A stretch of 18,732 nucleotides of DNA, taken from NCBI RefSeq assembly GCF_040409695.1, contig NZ_JARWGJ010000007.1, positions 1 through 18,732 of the forward strand, in the 5' to 3' direction. The notes under the pieces are model-generated. The model was not told the origin of the DNA and did no database searches. It worked only from the letters and a program-made list of their open reading frames with translations. The DNA is from Longimonas sp040409695 (GTDB lineage Bacteria > Bacteroidota > Rhodothermia > Rhodothermales > Salinibacteraceae). Numbering within the stretch: the stretch's first letter is position 1; the number at the start of each line of letters is the position of its first letter. Below, piece by piece: positions 1 through 7,876 of the stretch. A program made the translations under genes and the position numbers.

Positions 1-161
1 CCCAGCACAGGGTGTCCCAGCACTGAGGTACCATGCCGGCTGGAGTCGCTATCCAGCAGCCCTCGTAACCGCCAGCGGGCACGGTGGGTATTGATGCGTT
101 TAACGAGAGCAACCGTTTCACGTCCCAGGTCGCCTGCTCCGATGATAACGAGCGGTGTCAT
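1..161 (-). CDS. NeuD/PglD-like sugar O/N-acyltransferase, N-terminal part (cut by window edge)
   Basis: The reading frame opens with ATG at 161-159 and stays open for 53 codons to the left edge, so only the N-terminus is here. It begins MTPLVIIGAGDLGRETVALV, a hydrophobic strand followed by a GAGDLGRE nucleotide-binding turn. It continues through W-x-L-x-G-L-L-D (residues 30-37) to HPVLG at the cut. This pattern is typical of the PglD/NeuD/VioB acyltransferase N-terminal domain, which binds a nucleotide sugar; the left-handed beta-helix acetyl-CoA domain would lie outside the window. The start overlaps the stop of the phosphoglycosyl transferase by one base (TAATG), which suggests translational coupling. 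Family members acetylate UDP-4-amino sugars (PglD) or sialic acid (NeuD). The exact substrate cannot be told from this fragment. Confidence 0.8.
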   Translation of the reverse strand, partial: MTPLVIIGAGDLGRETVALVKRINTHRARWRLRGLLDSDSSRHGTSVLGHPVL

Positions 162-772
162 TACGATAGGGAATCGGGTGCAGGAGATCGGGGTATCGTG
201 TCGTTACGGCCCATAGGACCATACACCCCCTTGCCCTGCATGAGTACAAACGGAGTACGCCACATGATGCCCAGGTCGAGCCCAAACGACCGGTGCTCTA
301 CATACCACACATCAAGCTCAATGCGCTCAGGCCACGAGAGGGCATTGCGACCGTTGACCTGCGCCCAGCCGGTCAGTCCAGGTCGCACGTGCAAGCGCTG
401 CCGCTCAAACGCGTTGTAGCGGCGGACCTGATCGAGCAGCGTTGGGCGTGGTCCTACAACGCTCATCTCGCCCATCACAATATTCCACAGCTGCGGCAGT
501 TCGTCGAGTGCCCAGCGTCGCAAGAAAGCACCGGTGCGCGTGCAGTGTGCGCCAGGACGCAGCGGATCTTTCGGCCCGAGACCGAGCGTCCGAAATTTGT
601 AGATGCGAAATGGCTGTCCATGCTTTCCAGCGCGCTGCTGCGTAAAGAAAACGGGGCGCCCGTCAACCAGCAAGATTGCTGCGGCAACGGCAAGCAAGAC
701 CGGACTGAGCAGCAGAAGCAGGCCCGCTGCTACGACCCGGTCTAACACGACCTTCCAGTGCGAGTAGCTCAT
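161..772 (-). CDS. PglC-like monotopic phosphoglycosyl transferase (bacterial sugar transferase family)
   Basis: This 203-residue protein is predicted to move a phosphosugar from a UDP-sugar to undecaprenyl phosphate at the inner face of the cytoplasmic membrane, the first step of lipid-linked glycan assembly. A single re-entrant hydrophobic helix (about residues 8-36) is followed by FRIYKFRT (55-62), the catalytic Asp-Glu pair in ALDELPQLWN (D90, E91), MSVVGPRP (103-110), and PGLTGWAQVNGRN (131-143). The size matches the minimal PglC type rather than the long WbaP type with four extra helices. Its ATG overlaps the stop of the upstream aminotransferase by four bases (ATGA), and its stop overlaps the next start by one, so the three genes look like one operon. 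PglC itself uses UDP-diNAc-bacillosamine; the aminotransferase and acyltransferase neighbours fit a similar amino sugar, but the substrate is inferred. Confidence 0.93.
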   Translation of the reverse strand: MSYSHWKVVLDRVVAAGLLLLLSPVLLAVAAAILLVDGRPVFFTQQRAGKHGQPFRIYKFRTLGLGPKDPLRPGAHCTRTGAFLRRWALDELPQLWNIVMGEMSVVGPRPTLLDQVRRYNAFERQRLHVRPGLTGWAQVNGRNALSWPERIELDVWYVEHRSFGLDLGIMWRTPFVLMQGKGVYGPMGRNDTIPRSPAPDSLS

Positions 773-1974
773 GAGGCAACTGAGATCGGGGTAGGTTTGG
801 ATAGATGCGCACGTAACGTCTCCACGACCTGGCCTATCTCTGCTTCGGTGAGTCCGTCGAAAAACGGTAGAGCGAGCGTGCGATCGGAGGCATACTCACA
901 GCGCGGAAAGTCGCCTCGCTCGAAGCCAAACCGGTCGCGGTAGTAGGGCTGCAGGTGAATCGCTGGGAAGTACGGCGCGCATCCAATGCCCGCATGCTGC
1001 AGCGCCTTGCACAGCGCGTCGCGATCGGCGCGCTGGTAGCGTTCGCGGAGTTCTATTACGTACACAAACCAGCTGCGCGTGCCTTGCGCAGCGGGCTGGG
1101 GACGTTTCAGGTGGTCGGTCAGTGGAGCGAGGGCCGCATGGTACGTCGCTGCAACCGAGCGCCGGGCTGCTAATATGTCGTCCAGCCGGTCCAGTTGGGC
1201 GGCGCCGAGCGCTGCGTTAAGCTCACTCAACCGGTAATTGTAGCCGAGGCGTACATGGCGCATCTGCTCGCGCGATGCGCGCCCCTGGTTGCGCAGCGAC
1301 CGGCAGGTGGATGCGAGCGCGTCGTCATCCGTCGTGATGCATCCGCCCTCGCCGGTGGTAATCTGCTTGTTCGGATAGAACCCGAACGCGGCGGCATCGC
1401 CCCATGCCCCAATCGGCTGCCCACCGACCGAAGCGCCGAGTGCCTCGCACGAGTCGGCAATAAGAGCCAGGTCGTGGGCGTCCGCGATAGCGCGGAGGCG
1501 CGGCCAGTCGGCGGGGCACCCAAACACATCTACGGCAAGAATGGCGCAGGTATCCGAGGTGATCGCTGCCTCTGCTGCTGCGGGGTCGATATTGTACGTA
1601 TGGGGATCGATGTCGACCAGGCGAGGAATAAGGTTCTCGAAGAGCAGCACATTTGAGGAGGCTACAAAGCTGTACGGCGTAGTGACAACCACTCCACCTT
1701 CAGGCAAGTCGAGTGCCCGAACGATGCAGTGAAGCGCGGCCGTACCGCTGCTCACGGCTACCGCATGCGCGGTCTTGCAGCGCGCCGCCATCTGCGCCTC
1801 AAAGCGCGCAAGGGCAGGACCCATCGAGAGGCGGGTCGACTGCAGGACCGATGCAACGGCAGCGCGCTCATGATCTGTTATGCTGGGCCGAGCCAGTGGA
1901 ATGGACACAAGGGGCAAGCAGTAGGTGGGAGAACGTTTGGCACGTAATGTGTGCAGCACATACATGCACAACAT
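769..1974 (-). CDS. DegT/DnrJ/EryC1-family PLP-dependent sugar aminotransferase
   Basis: The 401-residue frame is a fold-type I aminotransferase that adds an amino group, usually from glutamate, to a nucleotide-linked keto sugar. Visible family marks are the phosphate-binding SSGTAAL (75-81), the cofactor-ring Asp in IADSCEALG (D174), the Schiff-base Lys in FYPNKQITTGEGG (K203), GYNYRLSELNAALG (244-257), and APYFPAIHLQPYY near the C-terminus. The first 22 residues (MLCMYVLHTLRAKR...) do not look like the family, whose members begin near IPLARPSI. Translation may really start at GTG 1908-1906 or TTG just upstream; no Shine-Dalgarno sequence decides it. It is the first gene of the minus-strand trio and overlaps the next by ATGA. 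It is comparable to PglE, which makes UDP-4-amino-4,6-dideoxy-GlcNAc, but PseC- or ArnB-like chemistry is also possible. Confidence 0.93.
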   Translation of the reverse strand: MLCMYVLHTLRAKRSPTYCLPLVSIPLARPSITDHERAAVASVLQSTRLSMGPALARFEAQMAARCKTAHAVAVSSGTAALHCIVRALDLPEGGVVVTTPYSFVASSNVLLFENLIPRLVDIDPHTYNIDPAAAEAAITSDTCAILAVDVFGCPADWPRLRAIADAHDLALIADSCEALGASVGGQPIGAWGDAAAFGFYPNKQITTGEGGCITTDDDALASTCRSLRNQGRASREQMRHVRLGYNYRLSELNAALGAAQLDRLDDILAARRSVAATYHAALAPLTDHLKRPQPAAQGTRSWFVYVIELRERYQRADRDALCKALQHAGIGCAPYFPAIHLQPYYRDRFGFERGDFPRCEYASDRTLALPFFDGLTEAEIGQVVETLRAHLSKPTPISVAS

Positions 1975-2440
1975 ACAGGTGCTGCCTTAAAAGAACCAAC
2001 AGCACCCTGAGAGAAGGAGAGATTTTTAACCGCGTCGTTGCGCGTTTTGAGAATATTCGCGGAAGAGGTGTGCGTTTTGTCCAAAAGAAGACCGGACGCT
2101 GCACCTTCCGCAGGCTTTCTCGTTGCATCCGTGCTTTGTATTGTGCAGATTGCGCACATGAAAGATATACAAGCAAGCTGTTTAATGCTGCTGCCCAACT
2201 ACACCCTCTGAAGCAGGTCTAATAGAGATCCATGGGTAGCGCCTCCTCCTCAAGTGATTTACATCTTTGCGTGATGCGCCGTATATCGGCATGCTCATGC
2301 ACCAATGCTCCCCTGTGCGTGTCTCCTGAGAACGCATGATCTGAGCGTATGCCCTTCTTACACTGCAGGCATAACCGAGATCACTTGGGCGAGGCCCCGT
2401 ACGACCTGGCCTCTTCCACCTTATTTATACACTCCGACTT
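1975..2440. promoter_or_regulatory. Divergent intergenic region between the amino-sugar trio and ugd
   Basis: These 466 bases separate two outward-reading operons and should hold both promoters. Short frames exist on both strands but none shows a recognisable protein. An imperfect direct repeat is visible: GCGCGTTTTG at 2040-2049 and GTGCGTTTTG at 2070-2079, 30 bp apart. The A/T-rich stretch TTATTTATAC lies about 20 bases before the ugd ATG. No Shine-Dalgarno sequence precedes either start. I could not place a convincing Bacteroidota TAnnTTTG -7 element. Confidence 0.4.
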
Positions 2441-3832
2441 ATGAACATCGCAATTATAGGCACCGGCTATGTCGGTCTGGTGTCGGGAACATGCTTTGCC
2501 GAGATGGGCAATCGTGTCGTATGCATCGACATCGACGAAAACAAGATCGACCAGCTGCGTAATGGGCAGCTTCCGATCTACGAGCCGGATCTGGAGCACT
2601 ACTTCAACCGCAACACCAGCGAAGGACGCCTCACTTTTAGCACCGATCTGGCCGACGGCGTCTCTCACGCTGACTTGATCTTTCTTGCGCTGCCCACACC
2701 TCCCGGCGAAGATGGGTCAGCGGATCTCTCGTACGTGCTCCAAGCTACCAGCGACATCGCTGAGCTCATCAACAGCGAAGACGAAGAGCGCTACCGCCTC
2801 ATCATCAACAAGAGCACCGTTCCCGTTGGCACCGCCGACCAGGTGCGAGGCGTGCTCGAAAATGCCGGTCTGCAAGCAGGCGAGCAGTTCGATGTGGTGT
2901 CGAACCCCGAGTTTCTCCGTGAAGGCGTGGCTGTCGACGACTTCCTGAAGCCCGATCGCGTTGTGATTGGGACCTCCAGCGACAAAGCAGCCAATATGAT
3001 GACGCGGCTGTATGAGCCGTTTGTGCGTCAGGGCAACCCGATCGTCGTAGTCGACGAGCGCTCGGCCGAGATGATCAAGTACGCCGCCAACTCCATTCTC
3101 GCCACGCGTATCTCGTTTATGAACGAGATTGCCAACCTCTGCGAAAAAGTAGGGGCGAACGTCGACAAGGTGCGGCTCGGGATCAGCAAAGACCACCGCA
3201 TCGGGCGGCACTTTCTGTATGCCGGCATCGGGTTCGGCGGCAGTTGCTTCCCGAAAGATGTGCAGGCACTGCATCGCACCGGACGCCAGCACGGCTACGA
3301 CTTTAAGATTCTGGATTCGGTGCTGGAGGTGAACGACCGGCAGCGTCAGGTGCTTGCCGAGCGGGTCATTGAATACTTTGATGGCGATGTCTCCGACAAG
3401 AAAATTGCCATCTGGGGGCTTGCGTTCAAGCCAAATACCGACGACATCCGCGAAGCGCCGGCGCACGTCATTATTCGCACGCTGCTGGAAGCCGGTGCCG
3501 AGGTCGTGGGCTACGACCCCGAGGCCATCGAAACCACTCGCAATGTCTTTGGCGATGCGATTGACTATGCCGACGACATGTACGGCGCACTCAACGACGC
3601 CGACACGCTCGTTGTATGCACCGAATGGAACGCCTTCCGCCGTCCCAACCTGGCCGATGTGCGCGACCGTCTTGCCCAACCGGTTATCTTCGACGGACGC
3701 AATGTGTTCGATCCGAAGCACATGGCCGAGATGGGCTTCATCTACTCCAGCATTGGGCGCCCAAGCCTGCCGCCGGAGAGCGATGAGGATGCCATTGAGG
3801 AAGCTCTCGCCGAAAATGGACAGCCGGCCTAA
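2441..3832 (+). CDS. ugd: UDP-glucose 6-dehydrogenase
   Basis: This 463-residue cytoplasmic enzyme oxidises UDP-glucose to UDP-glucuronate with two NAD+. The N-terminal Rossmann motif is GTGYVGLVSG (7-16), with the NAD-ribose Asp at CIDID (28-32). STVPVGT (125-131), NPEFLREG (155-162) and the catalytic Lys in EMIKYAANS (K213) follow. The nucleophilic Cys sits in GFGGSCFPKD (C269). The C-terminal UDP-binding part carries WGLAFKPNTDDIREAP (325-340) and FDGRN (417-421). The length is normal; the last 20 residues form an acid-rich tail. ATG at 2441 gives the canonical MNIAIIGTGYVG start and has no Shine-Dalgarno sequence. It is followed 81 bases later by the decarboxylase that uses its product. 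Confidence 0.97.
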   Translation: MNIAIIGTGYVGLVSGTCFAEMGNRVVCIDIDENKIDQLRNGQLPIYEPDLEHYFNRNTSEGRLTFSTDLADGVSHADLIFLALPTPPGEDGSADLSYVLQATSDIAELINSEDEERYRLIINKSTVPVGTADQVRGVLENAGLQAGEQFDVVSNPEFLREGVAVDDFLKPDRVVIGTSSDKAANMMTRLYEPFVRQGNPIVVVDERSAEMIKYAANSILATRISFMNEIANLCEKVGANVDKVRLGISKDHRIGRHFLYAGIGFGGSCFPKDVQALHRTGRQHGYDFKILDSVLEVNDRQRQVLAERVIEYFDGDVSDKKIAIWGLAFKPNTDDIREAPAHVIIRTLLEAGAEVVGYDPEAIETTRNVFGDAIDYADDMYGALNDADTLVVCTEWNAFRRPNLADVRDRLAQPVIFDGRNVFDPKHMAEMGFIYSSIGRPSLPPESDEDAIEEALAENGQPA

Positions 3833-3860
3833 TCAGGCCAGCTCCTAACTATACGTTTTC

Positions 3861-3893
3861 GGGGGCGGGCATCGCGACTCGCCCCCTTTGTCT
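3861..3893 (+). terminator. GC-rich hairpin with short U-run after ugd
   Basis: GGGGGCG (3861-3867) can pair with CGCCCCC (3880-3886) around a 12-base loop, and TTTGTCT follows. It lies 28 bases past the ugd stop. The U-run is short, so it may act as an attenuator or partial terminator that lowers expression of the downstream decarboxylase rather than a full stop. Confidence 0.5.
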
Positions 3894-3913
3894 CACGACG
3901 CCCCGCCCTCCCT

Positions 3914-4876
3914 ATGCCCCGTACACTCATTACCGGTGGTGCCGGATTTCTCGGCTCGCATCTGTGCGACCGTCTTATTGCAGAGGGCCACGAGGTCCTC
4001 TGCATGGATAACCTCATCACCGGATCGACTGATAATGTCGCTCACCTGTTCGAGCGCGACGACGAGCGGTTCAAGTTCATCCAGCACGACGTGACGAACT
4101 TCATCCACGTGAGTGGCGACCTTGACTACGTGCTCCATTTTGCAAGCCCAGCCTCGCCAGCTGACTACCTGCGTCTGCCAATCCAGACGCTCAAAGTAGG
4201 CGCGTTGGGCACGCACAAGGCACTCGGCCTTGCCAAAGCAAAGGGCGCTCGCCTGCTGCTTGCCTCAACCAGCGAGGTCTACGGCGATCCGCTCGTGCAT
4301 CCGCAGCCTGAAGACTACTGGGGCAACGTCAACCCAATTGGAATGCGAGGCGTCTACGATGAGGCCAAACGGTTTGCCGAGGCGATCACGATGGCGTATC
4401 AGCGCTACCACAGCGTGGAAACGCGCATCGTGCGCATCTTCAATACGTACGGGCCGCGCATGCGCATCGACGACGGGCGCGCCCTGCCTACGTTTATGAG
4501 TCAGGCACTGCGGGGCGAGCCGCTCACAGTATACGGCGACGGCAGCCAGACCCGCTCTTTTTGCTACGTCGACGATCTCGTCGAAGGCATCTACCGCCTG
4601 CTGCTAAGCGATGAAAATGAGCCGGTCAACATCGGTAACACGCAGGAGATTACAATTAAAGAGTTCGCCGAAGAGATTATCGATCTGACGGATTCGAAGA
4701 GCACCATCACGTACGAGGAGCTTCCGAAAGACGACCCGCAGGTGCGCGAGCCCGACATCACGAAGGCTCGTGAAACACTGGGGTGGAGCCCAACTGTTGA
4801 TCGACGTGATGGGCTTCGCAAAACGCTTGATTACTTCCGCGAGGCCATCGATGTATCGGCGCCGGCTGATGCGTAA
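3914..4876 (+). CDS. uxs: UDP-glucuronate decarboxylase (UDP-xylose synthase), SDR family
   Basis: This 320-residue extended short-chain dehydrogenase converts UDP-glucuronate to UDP-xylose through a tightly bound NAD+. The N-terminal GGAGFLGSHL (8-17) binds NAD. ASTSEVYGDP (117-126) and NPIGMRGVYDEAKR (140-153) supply the Ser/Thr, Glu121 and Tyr148-x3-Lys152 set typical of this subfamily, and VREPDI (277-282) carries the Arg that contacts the sugar. The NPIG-R-YDEAKR block is specific to UXS and separates it from 4-epimerases and 4,6-dehydratases. It sits directly after ugd, so the pair makes UDP-xylose from UDP-glucose in two steps. ATG at 3914 gives the normal N-terminus. The C-terminal DVSAPADA tail is not conserved. 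Confidence 0.93.
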   Translation: MPRTLITGGAGFLGSHLCDRLIAEGHEVLCMDNLITGSTDNVAHLFERDDERFKFIQHDVTNFIHVSGDLDYVLHFASPASPADYLRLPIQTLKVGALGTHKALGLAKAKGARLLLASTSEVYGDPLVHPQPEDYWGNVNPIGMRGVYDEAKRFAEAITMAYQRYHSVETRIVRIFNTYGPRMRIDDGRALPTFMSQALRGEPLTVYGDGSQTRSFCYVDDLVEGIYRLLLSDENEPVNIGNTQEITIKEFAEEIIDLTDSKSTITYEELPKDDPQVREPDITKARETLGWSPTVDRRDGLRKTLDYFREAIDVSAPADA

Positions 4877-4936
4877 GCATCCTGCTTCCCTCTCATTACC
4901 TAACTCGACAGCGTTCTTGCAACGCCAAACATTTAT

Positions 4937-5848
4937 ATGAGCGTATCTTCAGATACCGCCCGACACCTTGATACCCTGGAGTCCGAGGCGATACACGTAA
5001 TTCGCGAAACCGCAGCCCAGTTCGAGCGCCCCGTGCTCATGTTTTCAGGGGGCAAAGACTCGCTGGTCATGACGCACCTGGCGCGTAAAGCCTTCTACCC
5101 GGCAACCATCCCGTTTCCGCTTCTACATGTGGATACCGGGCATAACTTCCCGGAAACAATTCGCTTCCGCGACGACCTCATGGAGCGCATCGGCGCCAAC
5201 CTGATTGTGCGCACGGTGCAGGAATCGATCGATAAGGGACGCGTCAAAGAAGAGCAAGGGCCCAACGCAAGCCGCAATAAGCTGCAGATTGTGACGCTGC
5301 TCGACGCGCTGGACGAACTCGACGTAGACGCAGCGCTTGGCGGCGCGCGCCGCGATGAAGAGAAAGCGCGCGCTAAAGAACGCTTTTTCTCGCACCGCGA
5401 CCGCTTTGGGCAGTGGGACCCCAAGAAGCAGCGCCCTGAGCTCTGGAATCAGTACAACGGGCGACGGAATCCGAACGAACACTTTCGCGTCTTCCCGCTC
5501 AGTAACTGGACGGAGCTCGACGTGTGGCAGTACATCGACCGCGAAGATCTCGAGATCCCGAATCTCTATCTGGCGCATAAGCGCGATGTCGTTGAGCGCG
5601 ACGGTTCGCTTCTGGCGAAGTCCGATTACATCACGTTGCGCGACGGCGAGCACTACGCCGAGAAGATGGTCCGCTTCCGCACTATCGGGGATATGACCTG
5701 TACCGGCGCCTTCGAATCAACGGCTACGACTATCCCCGAGGTGATCGAAGAGGTAGCAACTGCTACGCACTCCGAACGCGGCGGACGTACCGACGATCAG
5801 CGCTCAGAGGCTGCGATGGAAGACCGTAAGCGCAAAGGCTACTTTTAG
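4937..5848 (+). CDS. cysD: Sulfate adenylyltransferase subunit 2
   Basis: This 303-residue protein is the catalytic small subunit of ATP sulfurylase, forming adenosine 5'-phosphosulfate (APS) from sulfate and ATP with the CysN GTPase. The PP-loop SGGKDS lies at 37-42, followed by LLHVDTGHNFPET and the GGARRDEEKARAKER block. RVFPLSNWTELDVWQYI and the C-terminal MEDRKRKGYF are both standard for CysD. The protein is full length. The partner gene starts 44 bases after its stop on the same strand. The gap to the preceding uxs is only 60 bases with no clear terminator, so the nucleotide-sugar and sulfate-activation genes may share a transcript. No Shine-Dalgarno sequence is visible; the 5' context of the start is ATTTATATG. 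Confidence 0.97.
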   Translation: MSVSSDTARHLDTLESEAIHVIRETAAQFERPVLMFSGGKDSLVMTHLARKAFYPATIPFPLLHVDTGHNFPETIRFRDDLMERIGANLIVRTVQESIDKGRVKEEQGPNASRNKLQIVTLLDALDELDVDAALGGARRDEEKARAKERFFSHRDRFGQWDPKKQRPELWNQYNGRRNPNEHFRVFPLSNWTELDVWQYIDREDLEIPNLYLAHKRDVVERDGSLLAKSDYITLRDGEHYAEKMVRFRTIGDMTCTGAFESTATTIPEVIEEVATATHSERGGRTDDQRSEAAMEDRKRKGYF

Positions 5849-5892
5849 TCGAAAGCCACCATCTCTCTTTTTTCTGGCTTACCTTACCCCCC

Positions 5893-7779
5893 ATGGATCT
5901 ACTTCGATTTACCACTGCCGGAAGCGTTGACGACGGCAAGAGCACACTCATCGGACGGCTTTTCTACGATACGCAGACGATCTTCGAGGAGAAGATGTCT
6001 GAAATCAAGCGCAATACGAAGCGCGACGATGACGACCTGGAACTCGCACTCTTGACGGATGGCCTGCGTGCCGAACGCGAGCAGGGCATCACGATCGACG
6101 TCGCCTATCGCTACTTTGCTACGCCGAAGCGCAAGTTCATCATTGCGGATACGCCCGGCCATGAGCAGTACACCCGCAACATGGTCACCGGCGCGTCGAC
6201 CGCCGAGCTTGCCGTTGTGCTTCTCGATGCGCGCAAGGGCGTGCTCGAACAGTCGCATCGGCACGGGTTCATCTCCTCGCTACTTCAGATCCCGCATATG
6301 ATCGTTGCGGTAAATAAGATGGACCTCATTGATTACGATGAGGGCCGTTTTCGCGAGATTGTAGACGAGTTTCGCGACTTCGCTGATAAGCTTGACATCA
6401 ACGACGTTACCTTCATTCCGATTTCAGCCCTGAAAGGCGACAACGTCGTCATGCAGAGCGACAATATGCCCTGGTACCAGGGCAGTACCCTCCTGCATCG
6501 CCTCGAAACGGTCAAAACGCAGACCGACCGCAACCAGGTTGACTTCCGCTTTCCTGTACAAAATGTAATCCGCCCGCACCAAGACTTTCGGGGATTTGCC
6601 GGGCAGGTTGCTTCAGGAAGCGTACGTCCGGGCGAGGAGGTCGTCGTGCTTCCCTCAAACCTGACCACCGAGGTGGAAAGCATCGTAACGCTCAATGGCG
6701 AGCAAGATAAAGCGAGCCCGGGCGAGTCGGTCGTAATCTCGCTCACTGACGAGATCGACGTAAGCCGCGGATCGATGATCGTTCGTAGCCGCAACCGCCC
6801 CGAAGTCACACGCCAGGTGGATGCGGACCTATGCTGGATGGACGAAGAGAAGCTGCGAACTGATCGTCCGTACATCGTACAGCATACGACCCGAGAGACC
6901 CAGGCGTACGTATCCAACCTGGTCTATCGCATTAACGTAAAGACGCTTCACCGCGAGGAGGCCGACACGCTCACGCTCAACGAGATTGGGCGCGTTGAAC
7001 TCGAAACGGCAGATCCGCTGTTTATCGATTCGTACCGTGTGAACCGCCACACCGGGCGCTTCATTCTGATCGATCCAGACACCAACGCCACGGTAGCTGC
7101 GGGGATGATTCGTGGGGTGGGGCAAGACGTGGCCCCTGTTGGTGAAGAAAGCACTACGCGCAAAGAGCAGCAAACAAGCCCGAACGTAACGTGGGAAGGC
7201 CTCGCCATTCCACGCGAGAAGCGCGAAGAGCGCAACGGCCACAAGGCCGCAGTGATGTGGTTCACCGGGCTGTCGGGGGCAGGCAAGTCGACCGTTGCCA
7301 AAGCGGTTGAAGAGCGCCTCTTCGACCGGAACGTGCAGACGATGCACCTTGATGGCGACAACGTGCGCCATGGGCTCTCGGGCGACCTGGGCTTCTCTGC
7401 ACACGACCGCGAAGAGAACGTGCGTCGTGTAGGCGAGGTGTCGCGCCTCTTCTTCGAGCAAGGCACGCTCACGCTGTGCACGTTTGTCTCTCCGTACCGT
7501 GAAGACCGTACCCGTGTGCGCGAGTTGCTCCCTGAAGGGCGCTTCCTGGAAGTGCACGTAGACTGCTCGATTGAGGTTTGCAAAGAGCGAGACCCGAAAG
7601 GGCTCTACGAGAAAGCCGAGAAGGGCGAGATATCAAACTTCACCGGTGTCTCCGCACCCTACGAAGAACCGGAAGATCCTGAAATTGTCGTTCGCACCGA
7701 CGAACACGATGTGCAAACCTGCGTGGATCAAATTGTCGATGCGCTTGAAGCACGCGGAATCATTCCAACGGTAGACTAA
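5893..7779 (+). CDS. cysNC: Bifunctional sulfate adenylyltransferase GTPase subunit / adenylylsulfate kinase (CysN-CysC fusion)
   Basis: This 628-residue protein joins two enzymes. Residues 1 to about 425 are the CysN translation-factor-like GTPase: G1 GSVDDGKS (10-17), G3 DTPGHEQY (86-93), G4 NKMD (141-144), then EF-Tu-like beta-barrels. Residues from about 450 are APS kinase (CysC): P-loop GLSGAGKS (459-466), DGDNVRHGL (487-495), FVSPYREDR (531-539) with the conserved Ser533, and GLYEKAEKGEI. The pair therefore takes sulfate through APS to PAPS. This NodQ-type architecture is common in Proteobacteria and Bacteroidota. No PAPS reductase or sulfotransferase lies in the window, so whether PAPS feeds cysteine synthesis or sulfation is open. 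A strong terminator follows the stop. Confidence 0.97.
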   Translation: MDLLRFTTAGSVDDGKSTLIGRLFYDTQTIFEEKMSEIKRNTKRDDDDLELALLTDGLRAEREQGITIDVAYRYFATPKRKFIIADTPGHEQYTRNMVTGASTAELAVVLLDARKGVLEQSHRHGFISSLLQIPHMIVAVNKMDLIDYDEGRFREIVDEFRDFADKLDINDVTFIPISALKGDNVVMQSDNMPWYQGSTLLHRLETVKTQTDRNQVDFRFPVQNVIRPHQDFRGFAGQVASGSVRPGEEVVVLPSNLTTEVESIVTLNGEQDKASPGESVVISLTDEIDVSRGSMIVRSRNRPEVTRQVDADLCWMDEEKLRTDRPYIVQHTTRETQAYVSNLVYRINVKTLHREEADTLTLNEIGRVELETADPLFIDSYRVNRHTGRFILIDPDTNATVAAGMIRGVGQDVAPVGEESTTRKEQQTSPNVTWEGLAIPREKREERNGHKAAVMWFTGLSGAGKSTVAKAVEERLFDRNVQTMHLDGDNVRHGLSGDLGFSAHDREENVRRVGEVSRLFFEQGTLTLCTFVSPYREDRTRVRELLPEGRFLEVHVDCSIEVCKERDPKGLYEKAEKGEISNFTGVSAPYEEPEDPEIVVRTDEHDVQTCVDQIVDALEARGIIPTVD

Positions 7780-7809
7780 CTTCCCAGATACGGGAGCAAC
7801 CGTCTCATA

Positions 7810-7848
7810 GAGCGCATCGGCATTGCCTCGGTGCGCTCTTTTTTATTT
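7810..7848 (+). terminator. Rho-independent terminator after cysNC
   Basis: GAGCGCATCGG (7810-7820) pairs with TCGGTGCGCTC (7828-7838) as an 11-bp stem with two G-T pairs and a 7-base loop. TTTTTTATTT follows at once. It starts 30 bases after the cysNC stop. It also shows why the ATG at 7877, not an upstream in-frame start at 7823 lying inside this hairpin, should begin the next gene. Confidence 0.92.
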
Positions 7849-7876
7849 GACTTACTCTCTGAATCCCTCTGTACTC

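Noticed and set aside
2717..3721. 334-codon open frame on the minus strand inside ugd
   Set aside because: It is the antisense shadow of a well-conserved gene and its translation matches no family pattern.
7823..7876. Upstream in-frame start for the monooxygenase
   Set aside because: It lies inside the cysNC terminator hairpin and U-run; the LLM family start fits ATG 7877.
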